Position numbers and translations under genes: made by a program. DNA of 64,000 bases from assembly GCA_045636125.1 (NCBI GenBank), contig JAZTWX010000017.1, positions 92,830 to 156,829 of the forward strand, given 5' to 3'. Position 1 is the stretch's first letter, and each line of letters starts with the position of its first letter. Under the pieces are notes generated by a model. The model saw only the letters and a list, made by a program, of their open reading frames with translations, had not been told where the DNA came from and did no database searches. Positions 18,285-27,556 of the stretch are shown here, one piece after another. Source of the DNA: HGM04593 sp045636125 (lineage in GTDB: Bacteria > Bacteroidota > Bacteroidia > Bacteroidales > Bacteroidaceae).

Positions 18285-20723
18285 TTAAATGTTTGCAATG
18301 CGCATAATGTCGGCAAAAACACCGGCAGCGGTAACGCTTGCTCCTGCACCGTAACCCTTGATGAGCATAGGATACTCCTTGTAGCGCTCGGTGTTGAGCA
18401 TAATGATGTTGTTGCTGCCCTCCAAGTGGTAGAAGGGGTGGCTGCTGTCGACCTTGCAAAGCGAAACGCTGCCCTTGCCGTCTTCGAGCTTGGCAATGAA
18501 ACGCCAGTGCATGCCGTCGGCCTCGAGTTGTTTGCGCTCCTGCTCGAACTTCTCGTTAAGCTCGGGCAAACGGGCCCAGAAGTTCTCGATTGAGCCCTCG
18601 AAAAGCTCGTCGGGGATAAAGAGGTGCGCCTCAACATCCTCCTGCTCGATGGTGTATCCGGCCTCGCGTGCGAGAATAACAAGTTTGCGTATTACATCCT
18701 TGCCGCAAAGGTCTATGCGGGGGTCGGGCTCGCTGTAACCCTTCTCCTTGGCAAGGCGTACAGCCTCGCTCATTGGAATTTCGCTGCTCAATACGTTGAA
18801 GATGAAGTTGAGTGTGCCGCTGAGCACTGCCTCTATCTTCAGAATCTTGTCGCCGCTGTTTATGAGGTCGTTTATGGTGTTTATAACGGGGAGGCCCGCA
18901 CCTACATTCGTCTCGAACAGGTATTTGATGTTGCGCTGGCGTGCAATGTGCTTGAGGTTGCTGTATGTGGCGTAGTCGCTCGATGCGGCAATCTTGTTTG
19001 CTGCAACCACCGAAATGTTATGTGAAAGGAGGTCGGCGTAAAGTGTTGCAACCTCTTTGTTCGCTGTACAGTCGACAAACACCGAATTGAAGATATTCAT
19101 ATCGATAATCTCCTCGCGCAGCTTGTAGATGTCGCTCTCCTTGCTCTGCTCGAGCGCCTCGCGGTAGTTCGAAAGGTCGATACCGTCGCGGTCGAATATT
19201 GCGTGGCGGCTGTTGGCAATTCCCACAATGTTGAGCATAAGGCTGTGCTCTTTTTTCAGTGTCTCCTGTTGCGAAGCTATCTGCTCAATGAGGTTGCTGC
19301 CCACTGTTCCAATACCGCAGATGAAAAGGTTAAGAACCTTGTACTCTGAGAGGAAGAACGAGTCGTGTATTACGTTCAGTGTCTTGCGCAGCTGCTCGTC
19401 TTTCACAACAAACGAAACGTTGGTCTCCTGTGCACCTTGCGCGCAGGCTACAACATTGATACCGTTGCGGCCGAGTGTCTGGAACAATTTACCAATGATG
19501 CCCGGTGTGTGACGCATATTCTCGCCCACAATTGCCACGGTCGATAGGCTGGTCTGTGCAGTTACCGACTCCATCATTCCCATTGCAATCTCCTTTTTGA
19601 ACTCTTCGTTGAGCACTGCGCAGGCCTTTGCTGCGTCAATGTGGCGTATACCGAGCGATGTGCTGTTCTCCGACGAAGCCTGTGCCACAAGGAACACGCT
19701 TATGTCGGCGTCGGCGAGGGCGCGGAAGATTCTCTGGTTCACTCCAACGACACCCACCATACCAAGGCCTTGCACGGTGAGGAGGTCGGTTTCGCTGATG
19801 CTTGAAATTCCCTTGATTATGCGCTCTTTGTCGCCGCTCTCGGCGCTTATTATAGTGCCCTGTCCTTCGGGGTTGTATGTGTTGCGTATCTTTATGGGGA
19901 TATTCGCCTTGAATACAGGGTAGATGGTGGGCGGGTACACAACCTTTGCACCGAAGTTGCAAAGCTCGGTGGCCTCAACGTAACTGAGGCTGTTGATTGT
20001 GTAGGCTGTGTTTATTACTTTGGGGTCGGCGGTCATGAAACCATCGACGTCGGTCCATATTTCGAGCATATTGGCCTTGAGTGCCGCTGCAAGAATGGCT
20101 GCTGTGTAGTCGGAACCGCCGCGGCCGAGGTTGGTGGTGTCGCCGCTCTCCTTGTCCGACGAGATGAAGCCGGGTGCAACCACAATCCTGTCGTTGTGTG
20201 TCGAAAAATACTCCTGAATGAGCTTGTCGGTAGCTTCGTCGGCAAGAATATATTTGCTGTGCTTTGTCTCGGTCTTGATGTACTTGCGCGAGTTGAAACG
20301 CACAGCACCGTCGATGAGGGCTGTTACAATGCGGCTCGAAAGGCGCTCGCCGTAGCTCACAATGGTAGCCTCGGTCTTTGGTGTTGTGTTGTTTATGAGC
20401 GAGAGGCCCAAGTAGATGTTCTGCAATTGGTTGAGCAGGCGGTCTACCTCTTGCAAAAGAACGGTGCGCTTCTCCTCGTCGGTGATGACTGCGTATATCA
20501 TATCGTGGTGGCGCGCAACAACGCTTTGGAACTCGTCGTTGAATGTCTCGTCGCCGGCAACCGCCATTTTCGATATTTTAATGAGTTTGTCGGTTACACC
20601 GCCAAGAGCCGACACGACAACAATCACCTGTTCGTGCTTTGCTGCCTCCTCGACAATATTTTTAAGATTAAGAATGCTGTTTACGGAACCAACAGATGTT
20701 CCGCCGAATTTCATTACTTTCAT
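18285..20723 (-). CDS. thrA: Bifunctional aspartate kinase / homoserine dehydrogenase
   Basis: An 812-residue fusion catalysing the first and third steps from aspartate toward threonine and methionine. The kinase begins MKVMKFGGTSVGS and carries the GRGGSDYTA substrate block. Two ACT-type regulatory segments (about 315-460) suggest feedback control by an amino acid, probably threonine. The homoserine dehydrogenase starts near 463 with the NAD(P)-binding GIGTVGSNL and contains ETNVGAGLPVI. Length is close to E. coli ThrA (820). The start at 20723 gives the canonical N-terminus; an ATG 39 bases upstream would add unrelated residues. It stands alone on the minus strand with its own promoter. Homoserine is also the substrate of the metAA product encoded at 27553-28437. 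Confidence 0.96.
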   Translation of the reverse strand: MKVMKFGGTSVGSVNSILNLKNIVEEAAKHEQVIVVVSALGGVTDKLIKISKMAVAGDETFNDEFQSVVARHHDMIYAVITDEEKRTVLLQEVDRLLNQLQNIYLGLSLINNTTPKTEATIVSYGERLSSRIVTALIDGAVRFNSRKYIKTETKHSKYILADEATDKLIQEYFSTHNDRIVVAPGFISSDKESGDTTNLGRGGSDYTAAILAAALKANMLEIWTDVDGFMTADPKVINTAYTINSLSYVEATELCNFGAKVVYPPTIYPVFKANIPIKIRNTYNPEGQGTIISAESGDKERIIKGISSISETDLLTVQGLGMVGVVGVNQRIFRALADADISVFLVAQASSENSTSLGIRHIDAAKACAVLNEEFKKEIAMGMMESVTAQTSLSTVAIVGENMRHTPGIIGKLFQTLGRNGINVVACAQGAQETNVSFVVKDEQLRKTLNVIHDSFFLSEYKVLNLFICGIGTVGSNLIEQIASQQETLKKEHSLMLNIVGIANSRHAIFDRDGIDLSNYREALEQSKESDIYKLREEIIDMNIFNSVFVDCTANKEVATLYADLLSHNISVVAANKIAASSDYATYSNLKHIARQRNIKYLFETNVGAGLPVINTINDLINSGDKILKIEAVLSGTLNFIFNVLSSEIPMSEAVRLAKEKGYSEPDPRIDLCGKDVIRKLVILAREAGYTIEQEDVEAHLFIPDELFEGSIENFWARLPELNEKFEQERKQLEADGMHWRFIAKLEDGKGSVSLCKVDSSHPFYHLEGSNNIIMLNTERYKEYPMLIKGYGAGASVTAAGVFADIMRIANI

Positions 20724-20794
20724 CGTCTTTTTATCCTGTATGTCTTGTATTGGCAATGCCAATGGGTTAATCCTCTTATTTTTAGTGAAAGTCG

Positions 20795-20825
20795 CAAAGG
20801 TATGAACTTTAACCTAAATGACAAA
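20795..20825 (-). promoter_or_regulatory. Bacteroidetes-type promoter for thrA
   Basis: Minus strand: TACCTTTG (20802-20795) as the -7 box, and TTTG (20825-20822) as the -33 box with a 19-base spacer. Both match the consensus. The leader to the ATG at 20723 is about 65 nt. No leader peptide rich in threonine codons is seen. Confidence 0.65.
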
Positions 20826-20906
20826 ATTTCGCGCTCAAAAGATAATGCCTTTGTGGCGAGTATGGATAAAATGCCCCCTCAAAAGCAATAAATGGAGATT
20901 TTTAAT

Positions 20907-20914
20907 TACATTTG
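20907..20914 (+). promoter_or_regulatory. -7 promoter box for the menA operon
   Basis: TACATTTG fits TAnnTTTG, 33 bases before the menA ATG. No clear -33 box at 19-21 bases. Confidence 0.4.
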
Positions 20915-20947
20915 CAGCCTAAAATATAACATAATAATACTTAGATT

Positions 20948-21838
20948 ATGAAAAAACATTCTTTTAAGGAGTGGCTCATAGCTACACGTCCTTGGTCTTT
21001 CCCCGCATCGTCAATGCCTGTGCTTGTTACTTTGGCCTATCTTTTCTGGATGGGCGCGGAAATCAATTGGCTTGCAGGTATCTGGGCGCTTGTGAATATT
21101 GTGATTTTCCACGCTGCCGGCAACACCTGGAGCGACTATTTCGACTATGTAAAGGGTGTTGACCGCGAGGATACCATTGGCGGTATGTCAATTGTGAGCG
21201 GCGAGTTCAAGGCGCAGGAGATACGCTCTCTTGCAATAGGTCTCCTGGTTGTGGCTGTTGCTGCTGGTATAGGGCTTGTGTATATCACCGGTATAAAGAC
21301 TCTCTATTTCGGCCTTGCCGGCTGCCTGCTTACAGTGGGTTACCCCTGGCTTAAATATCACGCTCTTGGCGATTTGGATATTTTCCTCACATACTCGGTG
21401 CTGCCCATCCTGGGAACATCGTTTGTGGCTTGCGGCGCAATTGTTTCCCAGCTTTTGTGGCTCACAATCCCCATTGGTCTTATTACCGTGGGTATTCTGC
21501 ACGCGAACAATACCCGTGACGCCGAGCACGACAACCGTGCCAACATTAAGACATTTGCAATGCTTGTGGGTAAGAAAGCATCGGCGTGGCTTTATTGCTT
21601 CGAGGTGATATTCCCTTTTCTGTGGGTGGTGGCTGCAATTATCGCGGGTGCTCTTCCCTTGTGGTCGCTTCTCGTGCTTGTTGCCCTGAAGCCCGCAATT
21701 GACAACGCACGTAAGGCTATGAGCTTCCTTACCGAGGGAATGAGCGCGCTCATTGGTGTCGACGAGCTTACTGCAAAATTGCAGCTTATGTTCAGCTTGC
21801 TGCTCACAATCTCTCTCTTTGTGTCGGCTCTGGTATGA
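20948..21838 (+). CDS. menA: 1,4-dihydroxy-2-naphthoate polyprenyltransferase (UbiA family)
   Basis: A 296-residue integral membrane prenyltransferase, most likely joining a polyprenyl chain to dihydroxynaphthoate in menaquinone synthesis, the usual quinone of this phylum. The two Asp-rich motifs of the UbiA family are visible: NTWSDYFDYVKGVD (about 56-69) and ANNTRDAEHDN (about 183-193). Eight or nine hydrophobic segments follow the N-terminal WLIATRPWSFPAS. No other men gene is in the window, so the acceptor is inferred from similarity to MenA. The stop overlaps the next start by 4 bases (ATGA). Confidence 0.85.
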   Translation: MKKHSFKEWLIATRPWSFPASSMPVLVTLAYLFWMGAEINWLAGIWALVNIVIFHAAGNTWSDYFDYVKGVDREDTIGGMSIVSGEFKAQEIRSLAIGLLVVAVAAGIGLVYITGIKTLYFGLAGCLLTVGYPWLKYHALGDLDIFLTYSVLPILGTSFVACGAIVSQLLWLTIPIGLITVGILHANNTRDAEHDNRANIKTFAMLVGKKASAWLYCFEVIFPFLWVVAAIIAGALPLWSLLVLVALKPAIDNARKAMSFLTEGMSALIGVDELTAKLQLMFSLLLTISLFVSALV

Positions 21839-22452
21839 TAAAGCGTGTAATTTTCACCCTTATAGTGGCGCTTGTGTTGTGGACAATAATGTTTTGTCCG
21901 CTCACAGCGCCTTATGTCAATTTCTGGTACACTATGACAGCGTCGGCCTGCACGCTCACGCTGTTGGCTACCATTTTTGCGCCCGGTTGGTGGAAGAGCG
22001 TGAAATTCTCCTTCTCCGACGTGTTGTTGGGTGTTGCAATTGCAGTTGCCCTTTGGGGCATCTTCTGGGTGGGCGACAAGCTGTCGCAGATAATGTTCTC
22101 TTTTGCCCGCCCGCAGGTTGATACGATATACGGGATGAAGGACGGCTTTTCGCCGTGGCTTCTCACTGCGCTGATGCTTTTCCTCATCGGCCCAGCCGAG
22201 GAGATCTTCTGGCGCGGTTTTGTGCAGCAGAAATTCACCGAGCGCTGGGGCGGCAACATTGCGTTTGTGGCAACAACCGCCGTTTATGCGTTGGTTCACG
22301 CCGGCTCTTGCAATTTTATGCTCACAATGGCAGCTCTTGTAGCGGGCTTCGTGTGGGGCTTGCTCTACCGCCTTTTCCCCCAACGCTTTTTGGCCATAAT
22401 AATATCTCACGCTTTGTGGGATGTGGCTGTGTTCATTTGGTTTCCAATATAA
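21835..22452 (+). CDS. CPBP-family intramembrane glutamic endopeptidase
   Basis: A 205-residue membrane protein with the three CPBP (CAAX protease and bacteriocin-processing) motifs: AEEIFWRGF (about 122-130), an H-containing VHAGSCNF, and SHALWD near the C-terminus. The paired glutamates and two histidines form the presumed active site. The substrates of bacterial CPBP proteins are mostly unknown. It overlaps menA by 4 bases and is followed by radA after 12 bases, so it is translated from the same message. No bacteriocin gene is nearby, so an immunity role has no support here. Confidence 0.8.
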   Translation: MIKRVIFTLIVALVLWTIMFCPLTAPYVNFWYTMTASACTLTLLATIFAPGWWKSVKFSFSDVLLGVAIAVALWGIFWVGDKLSQIMFSFARPQVDTIYGMKDGFSPWLLTALMLFLIGPAEEIFWRGFVQQKFTERWGGNIAFVATTAVYALVHAGSCNFMLTMAALVAGFVWGLLYRLFPQRFLAIIISHALWDVAVFIWFPI

Positions 22453-22464
22453 TAATACCGTTTA

Positions 22465-23835
22465 ATGGCAAAGGATAAGACCGTTTTTTTGTGTAACGAC
22501 TGTGGCTACGAGTCGCCCAAATGGCAGGGTAAGTGCCCAGCTTGCGGTGCGTGGAACAGTTTTGTGGAGAAGGTGGTGCGTGCGGGTGCACAGTCGCGCG
22601 TGCCGCAGGCTGCAGCCCTGCAGAACAGCCCTGCGCAGCCGGTTCTTGTTGACGATGTCTCCACCGACGAGCTACCGCGTATAGATATGGGCGATGCCGA
22701 GCTCAACCGTGTGTTGGGCGGTGGCCTTGTGCCAGGCTCGCTTGTGCTCCTGGGTGGTGAACCGGGTATAGGAAAGTCCACTCTTGTGTTGCAGACAATT
22801 CTTCGTATGTCGCAGCGACGCGTGCTCTACGTGTCGGGCGAGGAGAGCGTGCAGCAGATAAAACTGCGCGCCGACCGCATAACACACGAGCGTGCCAACT
22901 GTTATCTAGTGTGCGAAACGCTCCTTGAAACGGTTTTCACCCACATTGTGAACGTAAAGCCCGAGCTTGTGGTAATTGACTCCATACAGACAATGTGCAG
23001 CGAGGCTGTCGACTCTTCGCCCGGCAGCATGGCACAGGTGCGTGAGTGTACCGCAATGCTCCTTAAATATGCCAAAGAGAACAACGTACCTGTAATTCTC
23101 ATTGGCCACATAACAAAAGACGGCGCAATTGCCGGCCCGAAGATACTTGAACACATTGTAGATGTGGTCATTCAGTTCGAGGGCGACCAGCATTACCTCT
23201 ACCGCGTTCTGCGCTCAATAAAGAACCGCTTCGGCAGCACAGCCGAGCTTGGAATATACGAAATGCGCCGCGAGGGGTTGCGTCAGGTGAGCAACCCGTC
23301 GGAATTGCTGCTCAGCGACCGCCACAAGGGAATGAGCGGCATTGCAATTGCATCGGCAATTGAAGGCGTGAGCCCTTTCCTCATTGAGGCGCAGGCGCTT
23401 GTGAGCACTGCGGCCTACGGAACGCCGCAGCGTTCGGCTACAGGCTTCGACATACGCCGAATGAATATGTTGCTTGCGGTGCTCGAAAAGCGTGTGGGCT
23501 TCAAGCTCGCGCAAAAGGATGTCTACCTGAACATTGCCGGTGGTCTGCGTGTGAACGACCCCGCCATTGACCTTTCGGTGATAAGCGCCATATTGTCGAG
23601 CAATATGGACGTTGAAATAGAGCCCACCATCTGTCTTTCGGGCGAGGTGGGGCTTTCGGGTGAAATACGCCCCGTGAACCGCATAGAACAGCGTATAGCC
23701 GAGGCTGCAAAGCTTGGCTTCAAGCAGATAATTGTACCAAAGTCGAATATGAAGCGTCTCGACCTTTCACGTTTCCCAATTGAGGTGTTGCCGGTGAACA
23801 AGGTCGAGGAGGCTTTCCGCATAATTTTCGGATAA
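22465..23835 (+). CDS. radA: DNA repair protein RadA
   Basis: A 456-residue RecA-like ATPase that promotes branch migration during recombinational repair. A C4 zinc finger opens the protein (Cys10, 13, 24, 27). The Walker A GEPGIGKST lies at about 98-106 and the RadA-specific KNRFGS at 253-258. The C-terminal part is a Lon-protease-like domain (SGEVGLSGEIRPVNRIEQR). All family hallmarks and the usual length are present. The next gene starts 3 bases after the stop. Confidence 0.96.
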   Translation: MAKDKTVFLCNDCGYESPKWQGKCPACGAWNSFVEKVVRAGAQSRVPQAAALQNSPAQPVLVDDVSTDELPRIDMGDAELNRVLGGGLVPGSLVLLGGEPGIGKSTLVLQTILRMSQRRVLYVSGEESVQQIKLRADRITHERANCYLVCETLLETVFTHIVNVKPELVVIDSIQTMCSEAVDSSPGSMAQVRECTAMLLKYAKENNVPVILIGHITKDGAIAGPKILEHIVDVVIQFEGDQHYLYRVLRSIKNRFGSTAELGIYEMRREGLRQVSNPSELLLSDRHKGMSGIAIASAIEGVSPFLIEAQALVSTAAYGTPQRSATGFDIRRMNMLLAVLEKRVGFKLAQKDVYLNIAGGLRVNDPAIDLSVISAILSSNMDVEIEPTICLSGEVGLSGEIRPVNRIEQRIAEAAKLGFKQIIVPKSNMKRLDLSRFPIEVLPVNKVEEAFRIIFG

Positions 23836-23838
23836 CCG

Positions 23839-25440
23839 ATGATACACGAATTTCAAACAAGAGTTTTACCGCACCAGGCGGCCAATGAGCAGTCGCTCAA
23901 GCGTTATGTGGCCGAAACAAAGGGATGGGATGTGCGCACTATCAATGCTGTGAGGGTGTTGCGCCGCAGTATCGACGCACGCCAACGCACAATCTTTGTG
24001 AATCTTCTGTTGCGTGTCTTTGTGAACGAGCAGCCCACTTGCGACGAATATGTGAGCCGCGAATATGGCAATGTCGAGGGTAAGCAGCCGGTCATTGTGG
24101 TGGGTGCGGGCCCTGCCGGTCTTTTTGCCGCGCTCAAATTGATAGAGAACGGCTTGCGTCCCATTGTGGTGGAGCGTGGTCGCGACGTGCGCACCCGCAA
24201 GGTCGACCTTGCAAACATTTCCCGCACCCACAAGGTGAACCCCGAATCGAACTATTGTTTCGGCGAGGGTGGTGCAGGCGCATATTCCGACGGTAAGCTC
24301 TACACGCGCAGCAAGAAACGTGGCAGCATTGAAGGCGTTCTCAACATCTTCTGCCAGCACGGGGCATCGCCCTCTATCCTTGCCGATGCGCACCCTCATA
24401 TAGGAACCGACAAATTGCCGCGTGTTATAGAAAATATGCGCAACACCATTATAAACTGCGGTGGAGAGGTCCGTTTCGAAACACGTATGTGCGGCCTTCT
24501 TATGCAGGGTGGCAAGGTGTGCGGAATTTTGACCGACAAGGGTGAATTTGAGGCAGGGGCGGTTATTCTGGCAACAGGACATTCGGCAAAGGATGTTTAC
24601 CGCTATCTTCACGCCAGTGGCGTTGCGCTCGAAAGCAAGGGCTTCGCTGTGGGTGTGCGTTTGGAGCATCCGTCGGCGCTGATAGACAAGATACAGTATC
24701 ACAACCCTGCGGGCAGGGGAAAATATCTGCCCGCTGCCGAGTATAGCTTCACTGCACAGGTGGGTGGCCGTGGCGTGTACAGTTTCTGTATGTGTCCCGG
24801 TGGAGTGGTTATTCCGTCGGCCTCGACAAACAGCGAATTGCTTGTGAATGGTATGTCGCCGTCGCACCGTGGCGGTGCGTGGAGCAATTCGGGTATGGTT
24901 GTTCAGGTGAACCCCGAAGATGTGCTCCTGCCCGAAATGCAGATAGATATAGACGGCATTGAGGTTGTGCCTGACGACTCGCCGTTGAGGGTGATGAACT
25001 TTCAGGAACGTCTCGAAAAACTCTGCTGGGCTATGGGCAACTATCGTCAAACGGCGCCGGCGCAGCGTATGACCGATTTTGTAAACCGTAAATTGAGCTA
25101 CGACCTTCCCAAAAGCTCTTATGCTCCCGGGTTGATATCTTCGCCTATGCACTTCTGGCTGCCTAAATTCGTGTCGGAGCGCCTGCAAAAGGGCTTTGAA
25201 CATTTTGGCCGTGTGTCGCGTGGTTTCCTCACAAACGAGGCAACAATGATAGGCGTTGAAACACGAACATCGTCGCCTGTGCGCATAGTGCGCGATAACG
25301 ATACGCTGCAACACGTTGGCGTTGAGGGGCTTTTCCCCTGTGGCGAGGGTGCTGGTTATGCGGGCGGTATTGTGTCGGCTGCGGTCGACGGCGAACGTTG
25401 TGCACTTTCGGCAGCCGAATATATAAATAGAATAGGGTAA
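23839..25440 (+). CDS. FAD-dependent dehydrogenase/oxidoreductase (COG2509 type)
   Basis: A 533-residue flavoprotein. An N-terminal segment of about 80 residues precedes the FAD-binding VVGAGPAGLFAALK (Gly89, Gly91, Gly94) and IVVERGRDVRTRK. Later blocks include FGEGGAGAYSDGKLYTR, a second ATGHSAKDVY and a C-terminal GEGAGYAGGIVSAAVDG that closes the FAD site. The family is widespread in anaerobes, but its substrate has not been defined to my knowledge. It is the last gene of the menA-CPBP-radA group, 3 bases after radA, and ends at a palindromic terminator. It is not a GidA- or thioredoxin-reductase-type enzyme: no CxxC redox pair is seen. Confidence 0.85.
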   Translation: MIHEFQTRVLPHQAANEQSLKRYVAETKGWDVRTINAVRVLRRSIDARQRTIFVNLLLRVFVNEQPTCDEYVSREYGNVEGKQPVIVVGAGPAGLFAALKLIENGLRPIVVERGRDVRTRKVDLANISRTHKVNPESNYCFGEGGAGAYSDGKLYTRSKKRGSIEGVLNIFCQHGASPSILADAHPHIGTDKLPRVIENMRNTIINCGGEVRFETRMCGLLMQGGKVCGILTDKGEFEAGAVILATGHSAKDVYRYLHASGVALESKGFAVGVRLEHPSALIDKIQYHNPAGRGKYLPAAEYSFTAQVGGRGVYSFCMCPGGVVIPSASTNSELLVNGMSPSHRGGAWSNSGMVVQVNPEDVLLPEMQIDIDGIEVVPDDSPLRVMNFQERLEKLCWAMGNYRQTAPAQRMTDFVNRKLSYDLPKSSYAPGLISSPMHFWLPKFVSERLQKGFEHFGRVSRGFLTNEATMIGVETRTSSPVRIVRDNDTLQHVGVEGLFPCGEGAGYAGGIVSAAVDGERCALSAAEYINRIG

Positions 25441-25453
25441 TAATATGTTTACA

Positions 25454-25498
25454 ATAAGAGAGAAGAGGACTGGTAATACCAGTCCTCTTCTCTCTTAT
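25454..25498. terminator. Bidirectional palindromic terminator between FAD oxidoreductase and GH20 genes
   Basis: Perfect 21-bp arms (25454-25474 and 25478-25498) around a 3-base AAT loop. It lies 13 bases after one stop and 12 bases before the other, between convergent genes. Confidence 0.8.
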
Positions 25499-25510
25499 AT
25501 ATAATAGTAA

Positions 25511-27556
25511 TTATTTTACAACAATTTCGTCGGTGAACATAAAGCCACCCTGTTTGCCGCGTTGTGCGCGGTAGCGAATGTAGCGCGCACGGCTCCTTCC
25601 CTGCCAACAGTAGTTCTTGAAACTCAATGTGTCGTCGCGCACCACATTGTGTGTAATGTGGGTGAGGGGTGTGAAATTAACACTGTCGGTTGATGCCTCA
25701 ATTATTACCTCGGCGGGGAGGTATATTCCCGGCTCGCATATCTGCATAAAATCGGCCGAAACGTTCTTTATCTCCTTCTCCCCTTCGAGGTCGATGCAGA
25801 CATCTATTCCCCCGCGGCCTATAAAGCCTTGCCAGCGTTTGTCGCTGTTGTTCCACCCGCCGTGTATTCCGTCGGTGAGGGCGCTGTCGCCGCCAGCGGT
25901 GTATGTGGGGTAGTAGGGCGAGCCTTGTGCGTAGTGCACCTTCTTGCCCTTTGCAAGGTGGTTGTTTGCGGCTATTGACTGCGGGCGGTTGCCATACTCG
26001 CGTGCAAGGTCGAACGCGTTGTAGCCGCGTTTGTGCAGTTGCTCCACGGCTGCGATGGCTCTTGAACGGAACTTGGTGTAGTCGCGTTTGTGCTGCGGGC
26101 TCCACCCCGTTTCGGCAATAGCGAGGATGCGCGGGTACACCATATGTTCGTTGTGTTCCTCGGTGGGTATATATTCGGCCCACACGTTGCCCTGAATTCC
26201 GTGTATGAATTTAGCCTCCTCGTTGCCGAGGCTGTCGGGCACGGGGTTATACGAATATACCTTTTCAATGGGAATGTACCCGCCGAAGGCAACAGGCTGT
26301 GTGTGTGGCGCGTCCTGATAATAGTCCAGGTAGCAGAATTCTCCCGGGGTCATAATGGCCTTGTGACCGCTGCGCGCAGCTTTTATGCCTCCCTCGGTTC
26401 CTCTCCACGACATTACGGTGGCGTTGGGCGAAAGCCCGCCCTCTATAATCTCGTCCCACACGATTATCTGTCGGCCTTTGCCGTTAAGGTATTTCTCAAT
26501 GCGGTTAATGAGGTAGCTTTGCAGCTCTTCGAGGTTCTTCAGCCCCTCTTCTCGCATACGCTTGCGGCACAGCGGGCAACTGCCCCACGATGCTTTCCCT
26601 GCCTCGTCACCGCCAATGTGAATATATTCGCTTGGGAAAAGTGCGATAACCTCGTCGAGCACATCTTGCAGGAAGGTGTAAGTCTCCTCGTTGCCCACGC
26701 AAAAATCGGCCTGTTTGTATGGCTCGTGTGTGCAGGAGAGCTGCGGATAGGCAGTGAGAACCTCCTCAGAGTGTGCGGGCATTTCAATTTCGGGGATAAT
26801 GGACACGTGGCGCTCGGCGGCGTATTCCACAATTTCGCGAATGTCGTTTGCGGTGTAGAACCCACCATATGCTCCGGGCGTTCCCTCCTCTTTATATAGG
26901 CGGTCGCCGTACCACCAGTCTTTCCACAACTGTTGGCTGCGCCACGCTGCAAATTGCGTGAGCGCGGGGTGTTTTTTTATCTCAATGCGCCACCCTGCGG
27001 CATCGGTCAAATGCAGGTGCAGGCGGTTCATCTTGTAGTGCGCAATTGCGTCAATCTGTTTTTTTATGTACTCTTTGCCGAAGAAGTGGCGCGAAACATC
27101 GAGCATAAGGCCGCGGTAGGGGAAACGAGGCTCGTCTGCTATGCGGCCGCAGGGAATGTGCCCGTGCGCATCGTTCAATTGTGCAAAAGTCTGTATGCCG
27201 TAAAAAAGTCCCGCGTTACCAGTCGCTTCAATTCTAATGCTGTCGCGGGTTACGGTGAGGCTGTAGCCTTCGGGCGAGGAGATACCACAAATGCTGTCGC
27301 GCAATGCAAACGCAATAACCTTTTTGCTTTCGGGGTTTATTGCAATTGTGCTACGCCCTATGGCCCTCAACAGCAATTGCTCATTCTCACTGTCGAGTGT
27401 AGAGTGAACTTTTACTCCGCCATCGGTTGTGAATGTGCCGCCGGTGACCGTGCAGTGAGCGGGTGCGGGCAGAATAATGTCGTAGGGGTTACACGCTTTT
27501 TTGTCGCAAGCGACTGCAATGCAGGCTGCAAGAAAGAGTATTACGAGCTTTTTCAT
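25511..27556 (-). CDS. Beta-N-acetylhexosaminidase, GH20 family, lipoprotein
   Basis: A 681-residue glycosidase that removes terminal GlcNAc or GalNAc, probably from host or microbial glycans. A lipoprotein signal is followed by a GH20b-like N-terminal domain (about 30-135). The catalytic barrel starts at RGLMLDVSRHFF. The catalytic pair Asp317-Glu318 sits in HIGGDEAGKASWG, and EIEMPAHSEE and LHLHLTDAAGWRIEIK are also present. The last 150 residues look like a discoidin/CBM32-type carbohydrate-binding domain. The ATG overlaps the metAA stop by 4 bases, an odd pairing of glycan degradation with amino-acid synthesis. Outer-membrane or periplasmic location is likely. Confidence 0.92.
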   Translation of the reverse strand: MKKLVILFLAACIAVACDKKACNPYDIILPAPAHCTVTGGTFTTDGGVKVHSTLDSENEQLLLRAIGRSTIAINPESKKVIAFALRDSICGISSPEGYSLTVTRDSIRIEATGNAGLFYGIQTFAQLNDAHGHIPCGRIADEPRFPYRGLMLDVSRHFFGKEYIKKQIDAIAHYKMNRLHLHLTDAAGWRIEIKKHPALTQFAAWRSQQLWKDWWYGDRLYKEEGTPGAYGGFYTANDIREIVEYAAERHVSIIPEIEMPAHSEEVLTAYPQLSCTHEPYKQADFCVGNEETYTFLQDVLDEVIALFPSEYIHIGGDEAGKASWGSCPLCRKRMREEGLKNLEELQSYLINRIEKYLNGKGRQIIVWDEIIEGGLSPNATVMSWRGTEGGIKAARSGHKAIMTPGEFCYLDYYQDAPHTQPVAFGGYIPIEKVYSYNPVPDSLGNEEAKFIHGIQGNVWAEYIPTEEHNEHMVYPRILAIAETGWSPQHKRDYTKFRSRAIAAVEQLHKRGYNAFDLAREYGNRPQSIAANNHLAKGKKVHYAQGSPYYPTYTAGGDSALTDGIHGGWNNSDKRWQGFIGRGGIDVCIDLEGEKEIKNVSADFMQICEPGIYLPAEVIIEASTDSVNFTPLTHITHNVVRDDTLSFKNYCWQGRSRARYIRYRAQRGKQGGFMFTDEIVVK

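Noticed and set aside
23866..25314. A 482-codon open frame opposite the FAD oxidoreductase gene
   Set aside because: It is antisense to a well-supported family protein, has Cys/His/Arg-rich low-quality composition and no recognisable domain. Similar long antisense frames at 14387-15391 and 28775-29989 are rejected for the same reason.
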